DNA of 64,000 nt from Taxillus chinensis. Its lineage: Eukaryota; Streptophyta; Magnoliopsida; Santalales; Loranthaceae. This document shows positions 1 through 11,490 of this stretch, piece after piece. Numbering within the stretch: the stretch's first letter is position 1; each line of letters opens with the position of its first letter. The stretch lies in assembly GCA_023512835.1 (NCBI GenBank), contig CM042085.1, positions 40,324,189 through 40,388,188 on the forward strand, given 5' to 3'. Below the pieces are notes generated by a model. That model searched no databases. It saw only the letters and a program-made list of their open reading frames with translations, and was not told the DNA's origin. The position numbers and the translations under genes were made by a program.

Positions 1-494
1 AGATAGTCACATGCATGGTAGTTCACTATATCAGCAAACCATGGCATCTGTGCTTCAGCTACAAAGAGCTGCTCATCAGGGAAGGTCTCGGAAGTAGTAG
101 AACCTTTAGTGCTACCTTCCCCTAGCTCCAGCCTCAATAAATGGTCCGTCAAAGTGTTGGAAATCCCCTTTAAGTCTTTAATCTCCAGGTCAAACTCCTA
201 GAGTAACAAAACCCATCTGATTAACTTAAGTTTAGCATCCTTCTTGCTGAATAAGTATCTCAAGGCAGTGTGGTCGGTGTAGACAATTACCTTAGTTCCC
301 AATAAATATGACCGAAATTTATCACAAGCAAACACTACAGCGAGTAACTCCTTCTCTGTAGTAGTGTAATTGAGCTGGGCCTCATTGAGTGTGCGATTGG
401 CATAATATATTACCCTAAAAACCTTATCCCGCTTCTGCCCAAGCACCGCTCCAACTGCATAATCGCTGGCATCACACATCAGTTCAAAAGGTTA
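1..494 (-). pseudogene. Athila RNase H and start of integrase region (copy A)
   Basis: RNase H of the retrotransposon polyprotein, which removes the RNA strand after minus-strand DNA synthesis. Visible motifs are [15 protein letters not shown] (first acidic residue), [13 protein letters not shown] (catalytic Glu) and [10 protein letters not shown] (Asp). A TAA at 492-494 cuts it from the reverse transcriptase. A TAG at 198-200 replaces the Gln codon found at this point in copy B, which fits a C to T change. Below 198 the frame continues toward the linker before integrase (MPWFADIVNYHAC at the very edge). Confidence 0.85.
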
Positions 495-1415
495 ATTCCA
501 ATCTGGAGCCACAACTACTAGTGCTGAGATTAAACTTTCCTTCAGCACAGCAAAGGCATGTAAGCAATCCTCAGAAAAAATGAAAGGTGTGTCCTTTTCC
601 AGTAGCATGCTAAGGGGCTTCACCACTTTAGAAAAATCACTGATAAAGCGTCGGTAAAACCTAGCATGACCCAAGAAGCTTTGGACAACCTTCACATTCA
701 GCGGCGGTGGTAAACTCTCAATAGTAAAGATTTTTGCTCTATCAACCTCCAGCCCAGCAGCAGAAACGTTATGGCCGAGGACGATACCCTCTTTGACCAT
801 AAAAGGACACTTTTCCCAGTTCAACACCAAGTCTTTTTCCTCACAACGGATTAGTACCGTTTCTAAATTCTTTAAACATGTGGAGAAGGAGGACCCAAAT
901 ACCGAGAAGTCGTCCATAAACACCACCATTATATCCTCCACTAATCCTTGGAAGATCGCCATCATACACCTTTGAAATGTAGAAGGTGCATTGCATAGAC
1001 CGAACGACAACCTTTTGAAGGCAAACGTACCAAATGGGCATGTGAACGTTGTCTTCTCCTGATCCTCTGGCGCCACAGCAATCTGATTGTAGCCTGAATA
1101 GCCATTAAGGAAATAGTAGTAAGGGTAGCCTACTAGCCAGTCCAGCATTTGATCAATGAAGGGCAGTGGGAAATGGTCCTTGTGAGTTGCCGTGTTTAAT
1201 TTGCAGTAGTCAATACAAACACGCCACCCTGTCACCGTCCGGGAAGGAATGAGCTCATTTTTCTCATTTCTTATAACGGTCATACCTCCCTTCTTTGGAA
1301 CCACATGCACTGGACTCACCCATGGGCTGTCGGAGATAGCAAAGATAATACTAGCTTTTCTCCACCTGAGAATTTCTTTGCCAACAACCTCTTTCATCAT
1401 AGGATTAAGCCTGCG
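495..1415 (-). pseudogene. Athila reverse transcriptase (copy A)
   Basis: Reverse transcriptase domain, open for about 300 codons. Motifs in order: VSPVHVVPKKGGMTVIRNE, the GWRVCIDYCKLN region, FPLPFIDQMLDWL, YSGYNQIAVAPEDQEKTTF, FGLCNAPSTFQRCM and the catalytic VVFMDDFSVFGSS, followed by the thumb FLGHARFYRRFISDFSK. FMDD is the usual Athila form of the YXDD box. A TAA (1416-1418) separates it from the upstream protease linker. In copies B and C that position is Gln, so the stop is private to copy A. The domain itself looks complete. Confidence 0.9.
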
Positions 1416-2376
1416 TTATCGTTCAATAGTGGGCTTGTGAGTCTCCTCCATCAAAATTTTGTGCATGCAAATTGCTGGACTGATCCCTTTCATATCATCA
1501 ATAGTCCATCCCAAAGCCTTCTTATAACTTTGGAGTACCCTTAACAGTTGCTGGCTTTCTTTAGCAGCTAGTAATGCAGCAACTATTATTGGGTACCTTC
1601 CTTTTGTATCTAAAAATTCATATTTTAAATGTTCAGGGAGTTGTTTCAGTTCTGGAAGTTGTTCTTTAAGTGTAGATGGTTCTTCGGATATTGAAGGTTG
1701 CTCCTCCACTTGCTCAACCACAGCTTCCAGTTCTTCTTCCTTGCTTAGTTCAGCAAATTCAACCTGCTGCAGCTCGTGGTCAAGGCTCTTGGTAACTATG
1801 TTCTCTTCAAAGTATTCTTCCATCCAGTTTGCTATGTCATCCACCCAAAAGCAACTTGAATATTGATCCCGCCTTCTCATTGATTTCTCCATATGAAATA
1901 CCACTGCCTCTTCATCCACACGAAGAGTCAGCTCTCCTGAACTCACATCAATGAGTGCAAGGCCTGTTCTCAAAAATGGCCTGCCCAAAATGAGCTGTAC
2001 TCCTCTATCCTCTGCCATGTCTAGCACCACAAAGTCAGCAGGGAAAATGAACTTATCCACCTTCACTAATGCATCTTCTATAATCCCCTCCGGCTTCCCA
2101 ATCGCTTCATCCCTTGCAGGCCTAATCTTTTGTATACTGATATTGACATTAAATTTATACTTGCCCCCAAATCGCAAAGAGCTTGCTCCAAGTGTGAGCT
2201 CCCGATCATGCAGGACAACGTGAAACTACCCGGATCTTTAAGCTTTGGTGGTAGCTTGTGCTGCACCACAGCACTAATCTCATTGGTCAGCGCTACCGTC
2301 TCGCAATATTCGTAGCATCTCTTGTTGGACAGCAAGTCTTTTAGGAATTTGACATACTTGGGCATCTGCTCTAAAG
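1416..2376 (-). pseudogene. Athila aspartic protease and protease-RT linker (copy A)
   Basis: Retroviral-type aspartic protease that would release Gag and Pol proteins. The active-site loop reads CDLGASINLM at about 2160-2190, followed by a substituted stretch and then FIFPADFVVLDM and the flap/C-terminal ILGRPFL, which are typical of this family. A frameshift lies between the loop and the second half (frames overlap at 2078-2177). Beyond about 1950 follows an acidic, Glu-rich linker that ends at MHKILMEE just before the reverse transcriptase. DLGA in place of D(T/S)GA is a known feature of Athila proteases. Confidence 0.85.
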
Positions 2377-4184
2377 CTTAAATGAAGGGAATGTTCACTT
2401 CTAACTTCTTGAACATTTCCAAAAATTTGCAGAACTGAGCGTCCATCTTTTGCTTCCTTAGCCTTTGAGGATAAGGGATAGGAGGTTGATAAGATGCTGA
2501 CTTTACATTTTTAGGCTGACTAGTTGCCGCGTTTTCCTTCTCTTGCTGCCCAGCACTGCTTTTTGTTTGTTCTTCTTCGCTATCCTTTGTTGAATCTTCC
2601 TCAGTATTCTTTTCTCCATCGTCAATTGAGGTTTCCTCTCTTTCTTTAGGTTGAAGCTCTTTCCCACTTCTGAGCACTATAGCCTTATAGTGCTCTCTTG
2701 GGTTAACTTCAGTGTTGCTTGTGACGCTATTTGATGACGAGGGTTTCATTGCATTTGCTAGTTGACCTATTTGCTACTCTATATTCTTCATAGATGTTCC
2801 TAGGTCTTGAATAGAGGTGGTGAGGGATTCAATTTGTGTTTCTCCTCTGCTCAACCGGTCAGTTGCCTGCTTAGCAAATTGGTAGAAAAAATTCCTCATT
2901 TCTTTATCTTTGGCTTTCTCTTTGTCCTCCTCCTTTTGCTGTGGAGGTCTTTGAAATCCAAGAGGAAGTTGATTATTAGGTTGAGATCCTTCACCATAGT
3001 GTGGTGCTCCATAGATTTGGGCTTTGTTCTGCCTCTGCCACACATGGTTGCTGAGCACTTCCCTGCCCTTGCTGATTCTGATAATTATTCGAGGAGGCAG
3101 AATTCTGATATTGGTGCTGATATCCACCTTTGTTTCCAATATACAAAGCATCCTCCTGAGCTGGGTCTGATGCGCTTTCTCCTCTAGTACTTTGTTCTGC
3201 TCTCCGTTCCATCCGTACAGACATGACTGACAATTGTTCAGTTAGCATGTTCATCTTTTTGGTTAACTCATCAAGCTGGTTTGAGTTAGAAACCGTAGCT
3301 ATAATCTATGATTTTGAATGTGTTTGTCTATCAGTGGACCATTGGCAATTTGACATTGCCATCCTCTCATGCAGCTCCACTGTATTTGCCGGTTCCATCA
3401 TCATGAAGGCTCCACCAGCTGCTACATCAACCATGTTTTTGATTGAAGGTTACAGGCCCATGAAGAAGGACTCTACCTGCAACCATTCTGGTCTTCCATG
3501 GTTAGGACAACGCCGAACTAAGTCCTTGAACCTCTCCCATGCTTCATAGAGAGATTCATTAGTGTGCTGGCTGAATTGGCTTATTTGGCTCCTCAGGTGC
3601 ATCACTCTTGTAAGCGAAAAGTATTTTGAAAGAAATTTCTCCACCATTTGATCCCAGGTAGTAATGCTCCATGTTGGTAATGACTGGAACCAGTCTAGTG
3701 CTCTATCCCTCAACGAAAAGGGAAAGAGTCGCAGCTTTATCGCATCATCTGTTACGCCATTGATTTTGATCGTGTCGCATATTTGCAAGAATCTCACTAG
3801 ATGATTGTGAGGATCATCCAACGTTGATCCTCGAAATGCTTCTTGCCCAACCATTTGCAGTAGCACAAGCTTCAGCTCAAAGTTATTTGCTTGGAACGAC
3901 ACCCTTCTAATGCCTGAGTACTCCTCTAAAAGTACAGGTCTAGCATAATCCATGAAGGTCTTAGGCTGATAACCTCCTTGGCCGTTGTGTCCCTGATCTT
4001 CTCTTGCTCTGTTTTCAGCCATAATTTCTTCACACAAGGTATTTAAGCCTTGCAACTGCTGTTCAGCTGTAGCTAATACCCTATGAGCCTTTCGCTGCTC
4101 GTGCAATGTCCGTTCGATTTCGGGATCATACGGCACTAACTCACCCCTGGTGTGACGCAAACACATATGAATTTTCGCGAACAC
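2377..4184 (-). pseudogene. Athila Gag (copy A)
   Basis: Structural Gag protein that packages the element's RNA. The capsid-like part is clear: VSFQANNFELK, DDPHNHLVRFLQICDTIK, FPFSLRDRALDWFQSLP, VEKFLSKYF, then FKDLVRRCPNHGRPEWLQ. The C-terminal part is Gln/Asn-rich, then charged, then YPQRLRKQKMDAQFCKFLEM. Disruptions: a stop near 3450, a stop near 3285, a frameshift around 3000-3150, a TAG at about 2771-2773 and a stop near 2376. I chose the start from the first codon after the leader, but an upstream start is possible because the open frame begins near the leader. Confidence 0.85.
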
Positions 4185-4333
4185 CTACGGTGCACCCCTG
4201 GAAAATAGCAAAAATAGTGGAATACCGGGTAACACCACACTAGAAAAATAGAAAATTAAAAACAAAAATTCCATATCACAAATTTACTTGATCATTTAAT
4301 GTCACCTAATCCTAACAACGTTTGGCTTGCATA

Positions 4334-4349
4334 CCCGACAACAGCGCCA
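4334..4349 (-). other. Primer binding site, tRNA-Asp type (degenerate), and leader 4185-4333
   Basis: On the minus strand this reads TGGCGCTGTTGTCGGG. The Athila consensus site, complementary to the 3' end of plant tRNA-Asp(GTC), is TGGCGCCGTTGCCGGG, so two C to T changes separate them. It begins six bases after an LTR end (TAGGTCA, finishing at 4356). This fixes the sense direction of the Athila LTRs in the window: they read on the minus strand. The short leader 4185-4333 holds no gene that I can see. Confidence 0.85.
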
Positions 4350-4540
4350 AAAACTTGACCTAAGTAAATTGGTTTGATAGGTTTAGCAGCAAGTGCATTG
4401 GTCAAGTAATAAAGTGAAGTATTTAAACTCCGATTGTCAAACACACAGGGAGGTAGCCTTGCTGTTAAGTAACAAGCACCAAGCACCAAGCACCAAGCAT
4501 AAGCTTATGTCTGGACAATTGATTACACTTGTAATTTAAG

Positions 4541-4984
4541 TTGAACTACAGAACTTGTAAATTCAGCAAAATCTTGGTTAGGCGCTGCCCTAAGCATGGA
4601 AGAACGGAATGGTTGCAGATGGAGTCTTTCTTTATGGGCCTGCAACCAACTATGAGAAACATGGTTGATGCTGCAGCTGGAGGAGCCTTTATGATGATGG
4701 AAACTGCTGCTGCTGCTGTCAAGCTGTTAGATAAAATGGCAATATCTAACTGCCAATGGTCTATCGACCGGCGTGCTAAGTCCAAACCAGTCGCAGCAAT
4801 TTCAAATTCAAATCAATTAGAAGAGCTAACCAAGAAAATAGAGATGTTAACTGAGCAAATGTCAGTCATGGCTATGAGAATGGAGGGACGGACTGATCAG
4901 AAAGCTGTTGTTGAGGAGAATACAACTACTCAATCCCTTGAGGAAGCTCAATATGTTGGTAGAGGAGGAGGTTTCCAGAGATAA
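4541..4984 (+). pseudogene. Chimeric gag fragment, array unit 1
   Basis: The first dozen codons come from the antisense LTR end. From LVRRCPKHGRTEWLQ onward it is Athila gag: the end of the capsid-like domain, then the Met/Ala-rich GGAFMMMETAAAAV stretch, NCQWS and the nucleocapsid-proximal linker. The frame stops at a TAA after GGGFQR, and gag homology continues in the same frame to about 5230. There is no upstream gag, protease or pol. Reading it as a working gene is not justified. Confidence 0.8.
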
Positions 4985-5435
4985 TTTCAGAACCAATATC
5001 AAAACCCTTCAACAACCAACAATTACCAAAATCGTGGAGGAACTCAGCATTTTCAGCAACCATACATATGGCAGAGGCAGAACAAAGCTCCAGACAATGG
5101 AGCTCCACAATATGGTGAGAGTTCTCAGCCTCAACTACCGCTAAGATTTCAGAAGCTTCCACAACAGAAGGGGAAAGATAAGGAGAAAGATAAGGAGAAA
5201 GCGAAAGATGAAGAGATAAGGAATTTTTTCTAAAATCTTCTTCTGGAGTGTATAAGGTGACCTAAGTAATTTGGTTTGATAGGTTTAGCAGCAAGTGCAC
5301 TGGTCAAGTAATAAAGTGAAGTATTTAAACTCCGGTTGTCGAACCCACAGGGAGGTAGCCTTGCTGTTAGGCAGCAAGCACCAAGCACCAAGCTTAAGCT
5401 TATATCTGGACAATTGATTACACTTGTAATTTAAG

Positions 5436-5846
5436 TTGAACTACAGAACTTGTAAATTCAGTAAAATCTTGGTTAGGCGCTGCCCTGAGCATGGAAGATC
5501 GGAATGGTTGCAAATGGAGTCTTTCTTTATGGGCCTGCAACCAACTATGAGAAACATGGTTGATGCTGCAGCTGGAGGAGCCTTTATGATGATGGAAACT
5601 GCTACTGCTGCTGTCGAGCAGTTAGATAGAATGGCAATATCTAACTGCCAATGGTCTACTGACTGGCATGCTAAGTCCGAACCAGTCGCAGCCATTTCAA
5701 ATTCAAATCCATTGGAAGTGCTAACCAAGAAAATAGAGATGTTAACTGAACAAATGTCAGTCATGGCTATGAGAATGGAGGGACGGACTGATCAGAAAGC
5801 TGTTGTTGAGGAGAATGCAACTACTCAATCCCTTGAGGAAGCTTAA
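5436..5846 (+). pseudogene. Chimeric gag fragment, array unit 2
   Basis: Same chimera as in unit 1, with the LTR-derived start fused to gag at LVRRCPEHGRSEWLQ. It stops earlier, at EEA-stop, where units 1 and 3 have Gln. It also carries the downstream TAA after GGGFQR that it shares with unit 1. Gag homology extends to about 6110. Confidence 0.8.
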
Positions 5847-6319
5847 TATGTTGGTAGAGGAGGTGGTTTCCAGAGATAATTTCAGAACCAGTATCAAAAC
5901 CCTTCAATGACCACCAATTACCAAAATCATGGAGGAACTTAGCATTTTCAGCAGCCATACATATGGCAGAGGCTGAACAAAGCTCCAGACAATGGAGTTC
6001 CACAATATGGTGAGAGTTCTCAGCCTCAGCTACCTCTAGGATTTCATAACCTTCCCCAGTAGAAGGGGGAAGATAAGGAAAAAGCTAAAGACGAAGAGAG
6101 GAGGATTTTTTTTCTAAAAGCTTCTTCTCGAGTGTATAAGGTGACCTAAGTAAATTGGTTTGATAGGTTTAGCAGCAAGTGCACGGGTCAAGTAATAAAG
6201 TGAAGTATTTAAACTCCGGTTGTCGAACCCATAGGGAAGTAGCCTTGCTGTTAGGCAGCAAGCACCAAGCACCAAGCTTAAGCTTATGTCTGGACAATTG
6301 ATTACACTTGTAATTTAAG

Positions 6320-7000
6320 TTGAACTACAAAATTTGTAAATTCAGTAAAATCTTGGTTAGGCGCTGCCCTGAGCATGGAAGATCGGAATGGTTGCAGATA
6401 GAGTCTTTCTTTATGGGCCTGCAACCAAGTATGAGAAACATGGTTGATGCTACAGCTGGAGGAGCCTTTATGATGATGGAAACTGCTGCTGCTGCTGTCG
6501 AGCTGTTAGATAGAATGGCAATATCTAACTGCCAATGGTCTACTGACTGGCATGCTATGTTCGAACCAGTCGCAGCCATTTCAAATTCAAATCAATTGGA
6601 AGAGCTAACCAAGAAAATAGAGATGTTAATTGAGCAAATGTCAGTCATGGCTGTGAGAATGGAGGGACGGACTGATCAAAAAGTTGTTGTTGAGGAGAAT
6701 GCAACTGCTCAATCCCTTGAGGAAGCTCAATATGTTGGTAGAGGAGGAGGTTTCCAGAGATATTTTCAGAACCAGTATCAAAACCCTTCAACAACCAACA
6801 ATTACCAAAATGATAGAGGAACTCTGCATTTTCAGCAGCCATACATATGGCAAAGGCAGAACAAAGCTCCAGATAATGAAGCTCCACAATATGGTGAGAG
6901 TTCTCGGCCTCAACTACCTCCAGGATTTCAGAAGCTTCCACCGCAGAAGGGGGAAGATAAGGAAAAAGCTAAAGATGAAGAGATGAGGAATTTTTTCTAA
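6320..7000 (+). pseudogene. Chimeric gag fragment, array unit 3 (longest open frame, 226 codons)
   Basis: This unit is open across the whole gag fragment, through GGGFQRYFQNQYQ (a Tyr codon where units 1 and 2 have TAA), the QRQNKAP region and the charged KGEDKEKAKDEEMRNFF, then stops where LTR sequence resumes. It has no zinc knuckle and no protease. It is the least damaged unit and probably the closest to the founder of the array. Confidence 0.8.
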
Positions 7001-7024
7001 AAGCTTCTTCTTGAGTGTATAAGG

Positions 7025-8503
7025 TGACCTAAGTAAATTAGTTTGATAGGTTTAGCAGCAAGTGCACTAGTCAAGTAATAAAGTGAAGTATTTAAACTCT
7101 GGTTGTCGAACCCACAGGGAGGTAGCCTTGCTGTTAGGCAGTAAGCACCAAGCACCAAGCTTACGCTTATGTCTGGACAATTGATTACACTTGTAATTTA
7201 AGTTAAACTACAGAACTTGTAAATTCAGTAAAATCTTGAGAAATAGTTGGGTTTAACCAACGCTTCTATAGAGCTTTTCAGCTAGTTTAAGTGATTCTAG
7301 GTTAACAATTTCACCACCCACAGCCTTGCAATATTCTAGTTTTACCACTTGCTTAACAACATTGAATTAATTCCAAGTTTATAATGGTCATCACCCACTG
7401 CCCTAATACTTGGTCTATGAAAAGGGAAGTTGAAGTCTTTTAAACTATTTGGTCCATGAGAATAAAAGTGTCCAAAGGAAAACAACCAATTCAACATATA
7501 CAGACTTGGTCCGTCATATAATATCAAATCTAGTTCATCAATTTCCACCCTAGACAAGGGCTAAGATAGTCTAACCATGCATAAACTTTGTATAAAAACA
7601 TTAATGAACTAATTAAAAACCCGGAGTTTCATATAAAAGCAAGCAAAATTCCGTAATCCAGAACATTACAAGTCCATGGGGGCTAGATTGCTCCCCTAGA
7701 AGTAAGGTTTTACCCATAATCATGTTTACAAACCCAGAAAATTTAGAATAACTCATGATTACAATACCAGTAGAGAGAGAGAGGAATAGAAATGATTAAT
7801 AGCCCCAACACTTCTCCTTCTCTGCCCGAAACCCTAGCTGTCAAAGCTCGAAAGTTGCTTCTATTTCTCCCAATATGTGCTGCTCTCGCCTTGTTTGCGT
7901 TTTACACCAAATCAGAATGCCTTGCTGCCTCCAAAAATCCCTCCTTTTATAGGGCTGCAGGTATTGTATAAAGTGTGCCCTAGTGCCAGCTGTTGTCGCT
8001 ACCAAAACAACGTACTTTTGGTCAGTGACAGTGATTCCTGTTTGAAATCTCAATAAAAGTCAAACCAAGCGAATTTGGGACAAGATTCTTTAGAGAAAAG
8101 TCATCAGCATAAGAAAACCAAGCTTTTTATGGTCATGTCACGTTCACCTTAGAATGAGCTGAAAGTCACTCCAGAGATTCCTATAATCCTGTAGAAGGCC
8201 TCCATGCCAAAAAACCCTTGCCCGTGACAATGGTCATTGTCACGTGCAGCTTGATTTTGCCTTCTTTTGAGTCCATCTTCTTCAAAAAGCTTCTTCTTGA
8301 GTGTATAAGGTGATATAGCAAATGTGTGTGAGAAAAATCTCCCAAAAACCTGTCAAAACCACTAAAAAAACACAACTATATCCAAAACAGTGTCTTCCTT
8401 TGGGTTAGAGCAAATATATGCAAGTTATCATGCAAATAAGCCTCAGTCACACTTTAAAAGACCCTAAATATGGCCTAAAATAATGGCATAAATGCACATT
8501 ATC
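7025..8503 (-). mobile_element. Athila LTR, antisense in the window (about 1.48 kb, one end truncated)
   Basis: It begins with the terminus TGACCTAAG, as in the array units, and runs through the full LTR to the sense-strand start region (reverse complement of ATAAATGCACATTATC), where it breaks at 8503/8504 into gag of copy B. Read on the minus strand it has a TATA box near 7941-7952. It lacks the last base or two of the terminus. It holds no gene: open frames inside it are short and unsupported. Confidence 0.8.
7941..8022 (-). promoter_or_regulatory. Athila LTR core promoter: TATA box plus upstream palindrome
   Basis: The minus strand reads CTATAAAAGGAG at 7941-7952. About 50 bp upstream on that strand is the near-palindrome CCAAAACAACGTACTTTTGG (8002-8021). 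The same pair occurs at the matching place in the LTRs of copies C and D, which supports a promoter role. Confidence 0.6.
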
Positions 8504-9230
8504 GCCATACATATGGCAGAGGCAGAACAGAGCTCCAGACAATGGAGCTCCACAATATGGTGAGAGTTCTCAACCTCAACTACCTCCAGGATTTTAGAAG
8601 CTTCCACAGCAGAAGGAGGAAGGTACAGAAAAAGCTAAAAACGAAGAGATAAGGAATTTTTTCTATCAATTTTCCAAGTAAGCAATTGATCGAATGAGCA
8701 GAGGAGAAACAAGGATTGAATCTCTCACTACTTCAGTCCAAGACCTTGGTGTAGCTATGAAGAATATAGAGCATCAAATAGGTCAATTAGGTAATGCAGT
8801 GAAGCCTTCGTCATCAAATAGCTTCCTTAACAACACTGAAGTTAACCCAAGAGAGCATTGCAAGGCTATCACGTTAAGAAGTGGGAAAGAACTTCAGTCA
8901 ATAGAGAATGAAGTGGTCTCCAAGGAAGGACCAGAAGAGAATACTGAGGCGGAACAAGCAAAAGGTAGTGCTGAATAAGAGAAAGGGAAGGAAAAGGTTG
9001 AAGAGAGTCAGCCTACAACTATAAAGCTAGTACCATATCAGCCACCTATGCCTTATCCTCAGAGGTTGAGAAAGCAGAAGCTTGATACTCAGTTCCGTAA
9101 GTTCTTAGAGATGTTTAAGAAGCTTGAGGTGAATATTCCCTTGGTGGAAGCGTTGGAGCAAATGCCCAAGTATGTGAAGTTCTTAAGGGACTTGCTTACC
9201 TAGAAGAGACGCTATGAAGATTATGAGATT
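8504..9230 (+). pseudogene. Athila Gag C-terminal part (copy B)
   Basis: It starts abruptly inside gag at the Gln/Asn-rich region (same words as the array units, QRQNRAP and KEKAKNEEIRNFF) and continues through MSRGETRIESLTTSVQDLG, NPREHCKAITLRSGKELQ and YPQRLRKQKLDTQFRKFLEM. At the codon where copies A and C carry TAG, copy B has His (KNIEHQIGQLG). Stops: one near 8690, a TAA near 8976 and a TAG near 9200. Confidence 0.85.
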
Positions 9231-10130
9231 GTGGTGCTCACCATTGATATTTGTGTAGTATTACAACATAAGCTACCATCCAAGTTGAAAGATCCAGGTA
9301 GCTTTACCCTTTCGTGCACCATTGGGAATTCACAGTTGGAACAAGCCCTTTGTGATTTAGGGGCAAGTATAAATTTGATGCCTATGTCTTTCTATCGACG
9401 GTTAGGCTTAACAGGTATGAAGCCTACGTCTGTCTCATTGCAATTTGCCGATCATTCAATAGGTAAACCTGCTGGCATCATTGAAGTTGTCCTAATAAAA
9501 GTGGACAAGTTTATCTTCCCGGCTGATTTCGTTGTACTGGGGATGGAGGAAGATAGAGGTGTTCAACAGATACTAGGGAGACCATTCTTAAGCACAGGCA
9601 GGGCATTAATTGATGTCAGTTCAGGAGAGTTAACGCTGCGTGTTGATGAAGATGCAGTTGTTTTTAACATGGGGAAGTCTATGCGTAGAACTAATGACTC
9701 TTCAAGTCAGTTTCTGGATTGATCACATTCCTGACTTTGTGGATGATTATTTTGAAGAGAACATCATAACTAAAAGTCTGGACCATGAACTACAGCAAGT
9801 AGATTTCACTGAAGTTGACAACAAAAAAGAGCTGGAAGCTTTAGTTGAGCAAGTTGAGCAGCAGCCCTCAAGACCTACTGAGCCTTTAGTATCAACGGAA
9901 CGGCTCCCAGTATTAAAAGAACTTCCTGAACATCTTAAATACGAGTTCTTGGATACACAAGGAAGATACCCCTTATAGTAGCTGCAGCATTAACAAAGGA
10001 AGAAAGTGAATAGCTACTTGAGGTTTTGCAAAGACGCAAAAGAGCCTTGGGTTGGACAATTGAGGATATCAAGGGTATTAGCCCGGCGATTTGTATGCAT
10101 AAGATTTTAATGGAAGAGACATTTACTCCC
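9231..10130 (+). pseudogene. Athila aspartic protease and linker (copy B)
   Basis: The protease active-site loop CDLGASINLMPMSFYRRLG is intact (about 9352-9408), followed by FIFPADFVVLGM and ILGRPFLSTGRALIDV. A frameshift near 9715 moves the acidic linker to another frame. A second near 9975 and a TAG near 10012 precede MHKILMEE. The protease fold itself is open for 163 codons, the best preserved of the three Athila proteases here. Confidence 0.85.
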
Positions 10131-10822
10131 ACAGTTGAGCGGCAGCTCAGGCTTAACCCTGCTATGAAAGAAGTGGTTGGCAAGGAAGTAATCAAGTAGA
10201 GGAAAGCTAGTATCGTCTTTGCTATCTCTGACGGCTCATGGGTGAGTCCAGTACAAGTGGTTCCAAAGAAGGGGGGTATGACAGTTATTAGAAATGAAAA
10301 AAATGAACTCATTCCTTCCCGGACTGTTACAGGGTGGCGTGTCTGTATTGACTATTGAAAATTAAACAAGGCTTCCCGCAAGGACCACTTTCCATTGCCA
10401 TTTATTGATCAGATGCTGGACCGTCTTGCCGGATATCCATATTATTGCTTCCTTGACGGCAATTCAGGGTATAATCAGATTGTTGTTGCACCGGAAGACC
10501 AGGAGAAGACAACTTTCACGTGCCCATTTGGCACATTTGCACTTAGACGAATGTCGTTTGGTCTTTGCAATGCACCTGCTGCATTTCAGAGGTGCATGAT
10601 GGCAATTTTTCAAGGTTTGGTGGAAGATATTATGGAGGTCTTCATGGATGACTTCTCTGTATTTGGTTCTTCTTTCTCCACTTGTTTGAAGAATTTGGAA
10701 ACGGTTTTAATCCGTTGTGAAGACAAGGACCTCGTCTTGAACTGGGAGAAGTGTCACTTTATGGTTAAGGAGGGTGTTGTCCTTGGTCATAAGTTATCTG
10801 CAGCTGGGTTGGAGGTTGATTA
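10131..10822 (+). pseudogene. Athila reverse transcriptase (copy B)
   Basis: Motifs run VSPVQVVPKKGG, GWRVCIDY-stop-KLNKASRKDHFPLPF, NSGYNQIVVAPEDQEKTTF, FGLCNAPAAFQRCM and MEVFMDDFSVFGSSFS. Stops at about 10197 (TAG), 10357 (TGA) and 10821 (TAA) break it. The segment from about 10395 to 10820 is open and carries the catalytic FMDD. Confidence 0.88.
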
Positions 10823-11490
10823 AGCCAAAATCTCTACTATCGAGAATCTTCCTCCCCCTACCAATGTAAAGGGCATTCAAAGCTTTTTGGGCCATGTTGG
10901 GTTCTATCGGTGCTTCATTCAGGATTTTTCTAAGATAACGAAACCCCTTAGTATGTTAATAGAAAAGGATGCTCCTTTTATCTTTTCAGCAGATTGTTTG
11001 AAAGCCTTTACAGTGTTGAAGGAGAGACTGAGTTCAGCACCTGTGATTGTTGCTCCTGACTGGGCTCAACCATTTGAGTTGATGTGTGATGCCAGCGATT
11101 ATGCAGTTGGAGCAGTACTTGGACAGAAAAGGGACAAGGTATTTCGGGCTATTTATTATGCCCGCCACACACTCAATGAAGCTCAATTGAATTACACTAC
11201 TACCGAGAAGGAGTTGCTGGCTCTGGTGTTTGCTTGTGACAAATTTCGGTCCTATCTACTGGGAACGAAAGTTATTGTTTACACTAATCATGCTGCTCTG
11301 AGGTATTTGTTCGAAAAAAGATGCTAAACCCAGATTAATTAGATGGGTTCTGTTGCTCCAGGAGTTTGACCTGGCAATCAAAGATTTAAAAGGAACCTCC
11401 AACACCGTGGCTGATCATCTATCTAGACTGGAGCTAGGGGAAGGTAGCACAAAAGAGTTTAGCATTGCAGACACCTTCCCTAACGAGTAG
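10823..11490 (+). pseudogene. Athila RT thumb and RNase H (copy B)
   Basis: Thumb FLGHVGFYRCFIQDFSK, then RNase [33 protein letters not shown] and [10 protein letters not shown], in which the Asp of the YTDH motif is Asn. A frameshift at about 11320 follows. The frame then continues through [18 protein letters not shown] and the family's tail [12 protein letters not shown] to a TAG near 11488. Confidence 0.85.

Larger units (their letters stand above)
1..4356 (-). mobile_element. Athila-lineage Ty3/gypsy retrotransposon, copy A (truncated by window edge)
   Basis: Read on the minus strand this is a 5' LTR end (4356), primer site, gag, protease, reverse transcriptase, RNase H and the start of the integrase region, in normal Ty3/gypsy order. 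Family signs seen: a tRNA-Asp type primer site, an aspartic protease with DLGAS instead of DTG/DSG, FMDD in reverse transcriptase and the RNase H start [15 protein letters not shown]. The integrase and 3' LTR lie beyond position 1. Several stops and frameshifts show it is dead, yet the protein match to copies B and C is long and continuous. Only about 0.2 kb of its 5' LTR survives before the tandem array begins. Confidence 0.9.
4356..7024. repeat. Tandem array of three LTR-gag chimeric units (902, 884 and 883 bp)
   Basis: Units start at 4356, 5258 and 6142, each at the LTR terminus TGACCTAAG. Each unit has three parts. First is about 220 bp of antisense Athila LTR end. It switches at CTTG (4573-4576 in unit 1) to about 650 bp of sense gag. 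That ends in a 25-bp piece of LTR-internal sequence (GAGTGTATAAGG) which runs straight into the next LTR terminus. The same LTR-internal piece occurs intact at about 8288-8311. Both switches fall at short shared words (CTTG, GTGA). The units are close to identical by eye. Units 1 and 2 share a TAA in gag that unit 3 lacks. Confidence 0.88.

Noticed and set aside
4356..7024. Regular repeats as a possible CRISPR-like array
   Set aside because: Units are about 0.9 kb, contain gag, and lie in a plant genome. There is no short repeat-spacer pattern.
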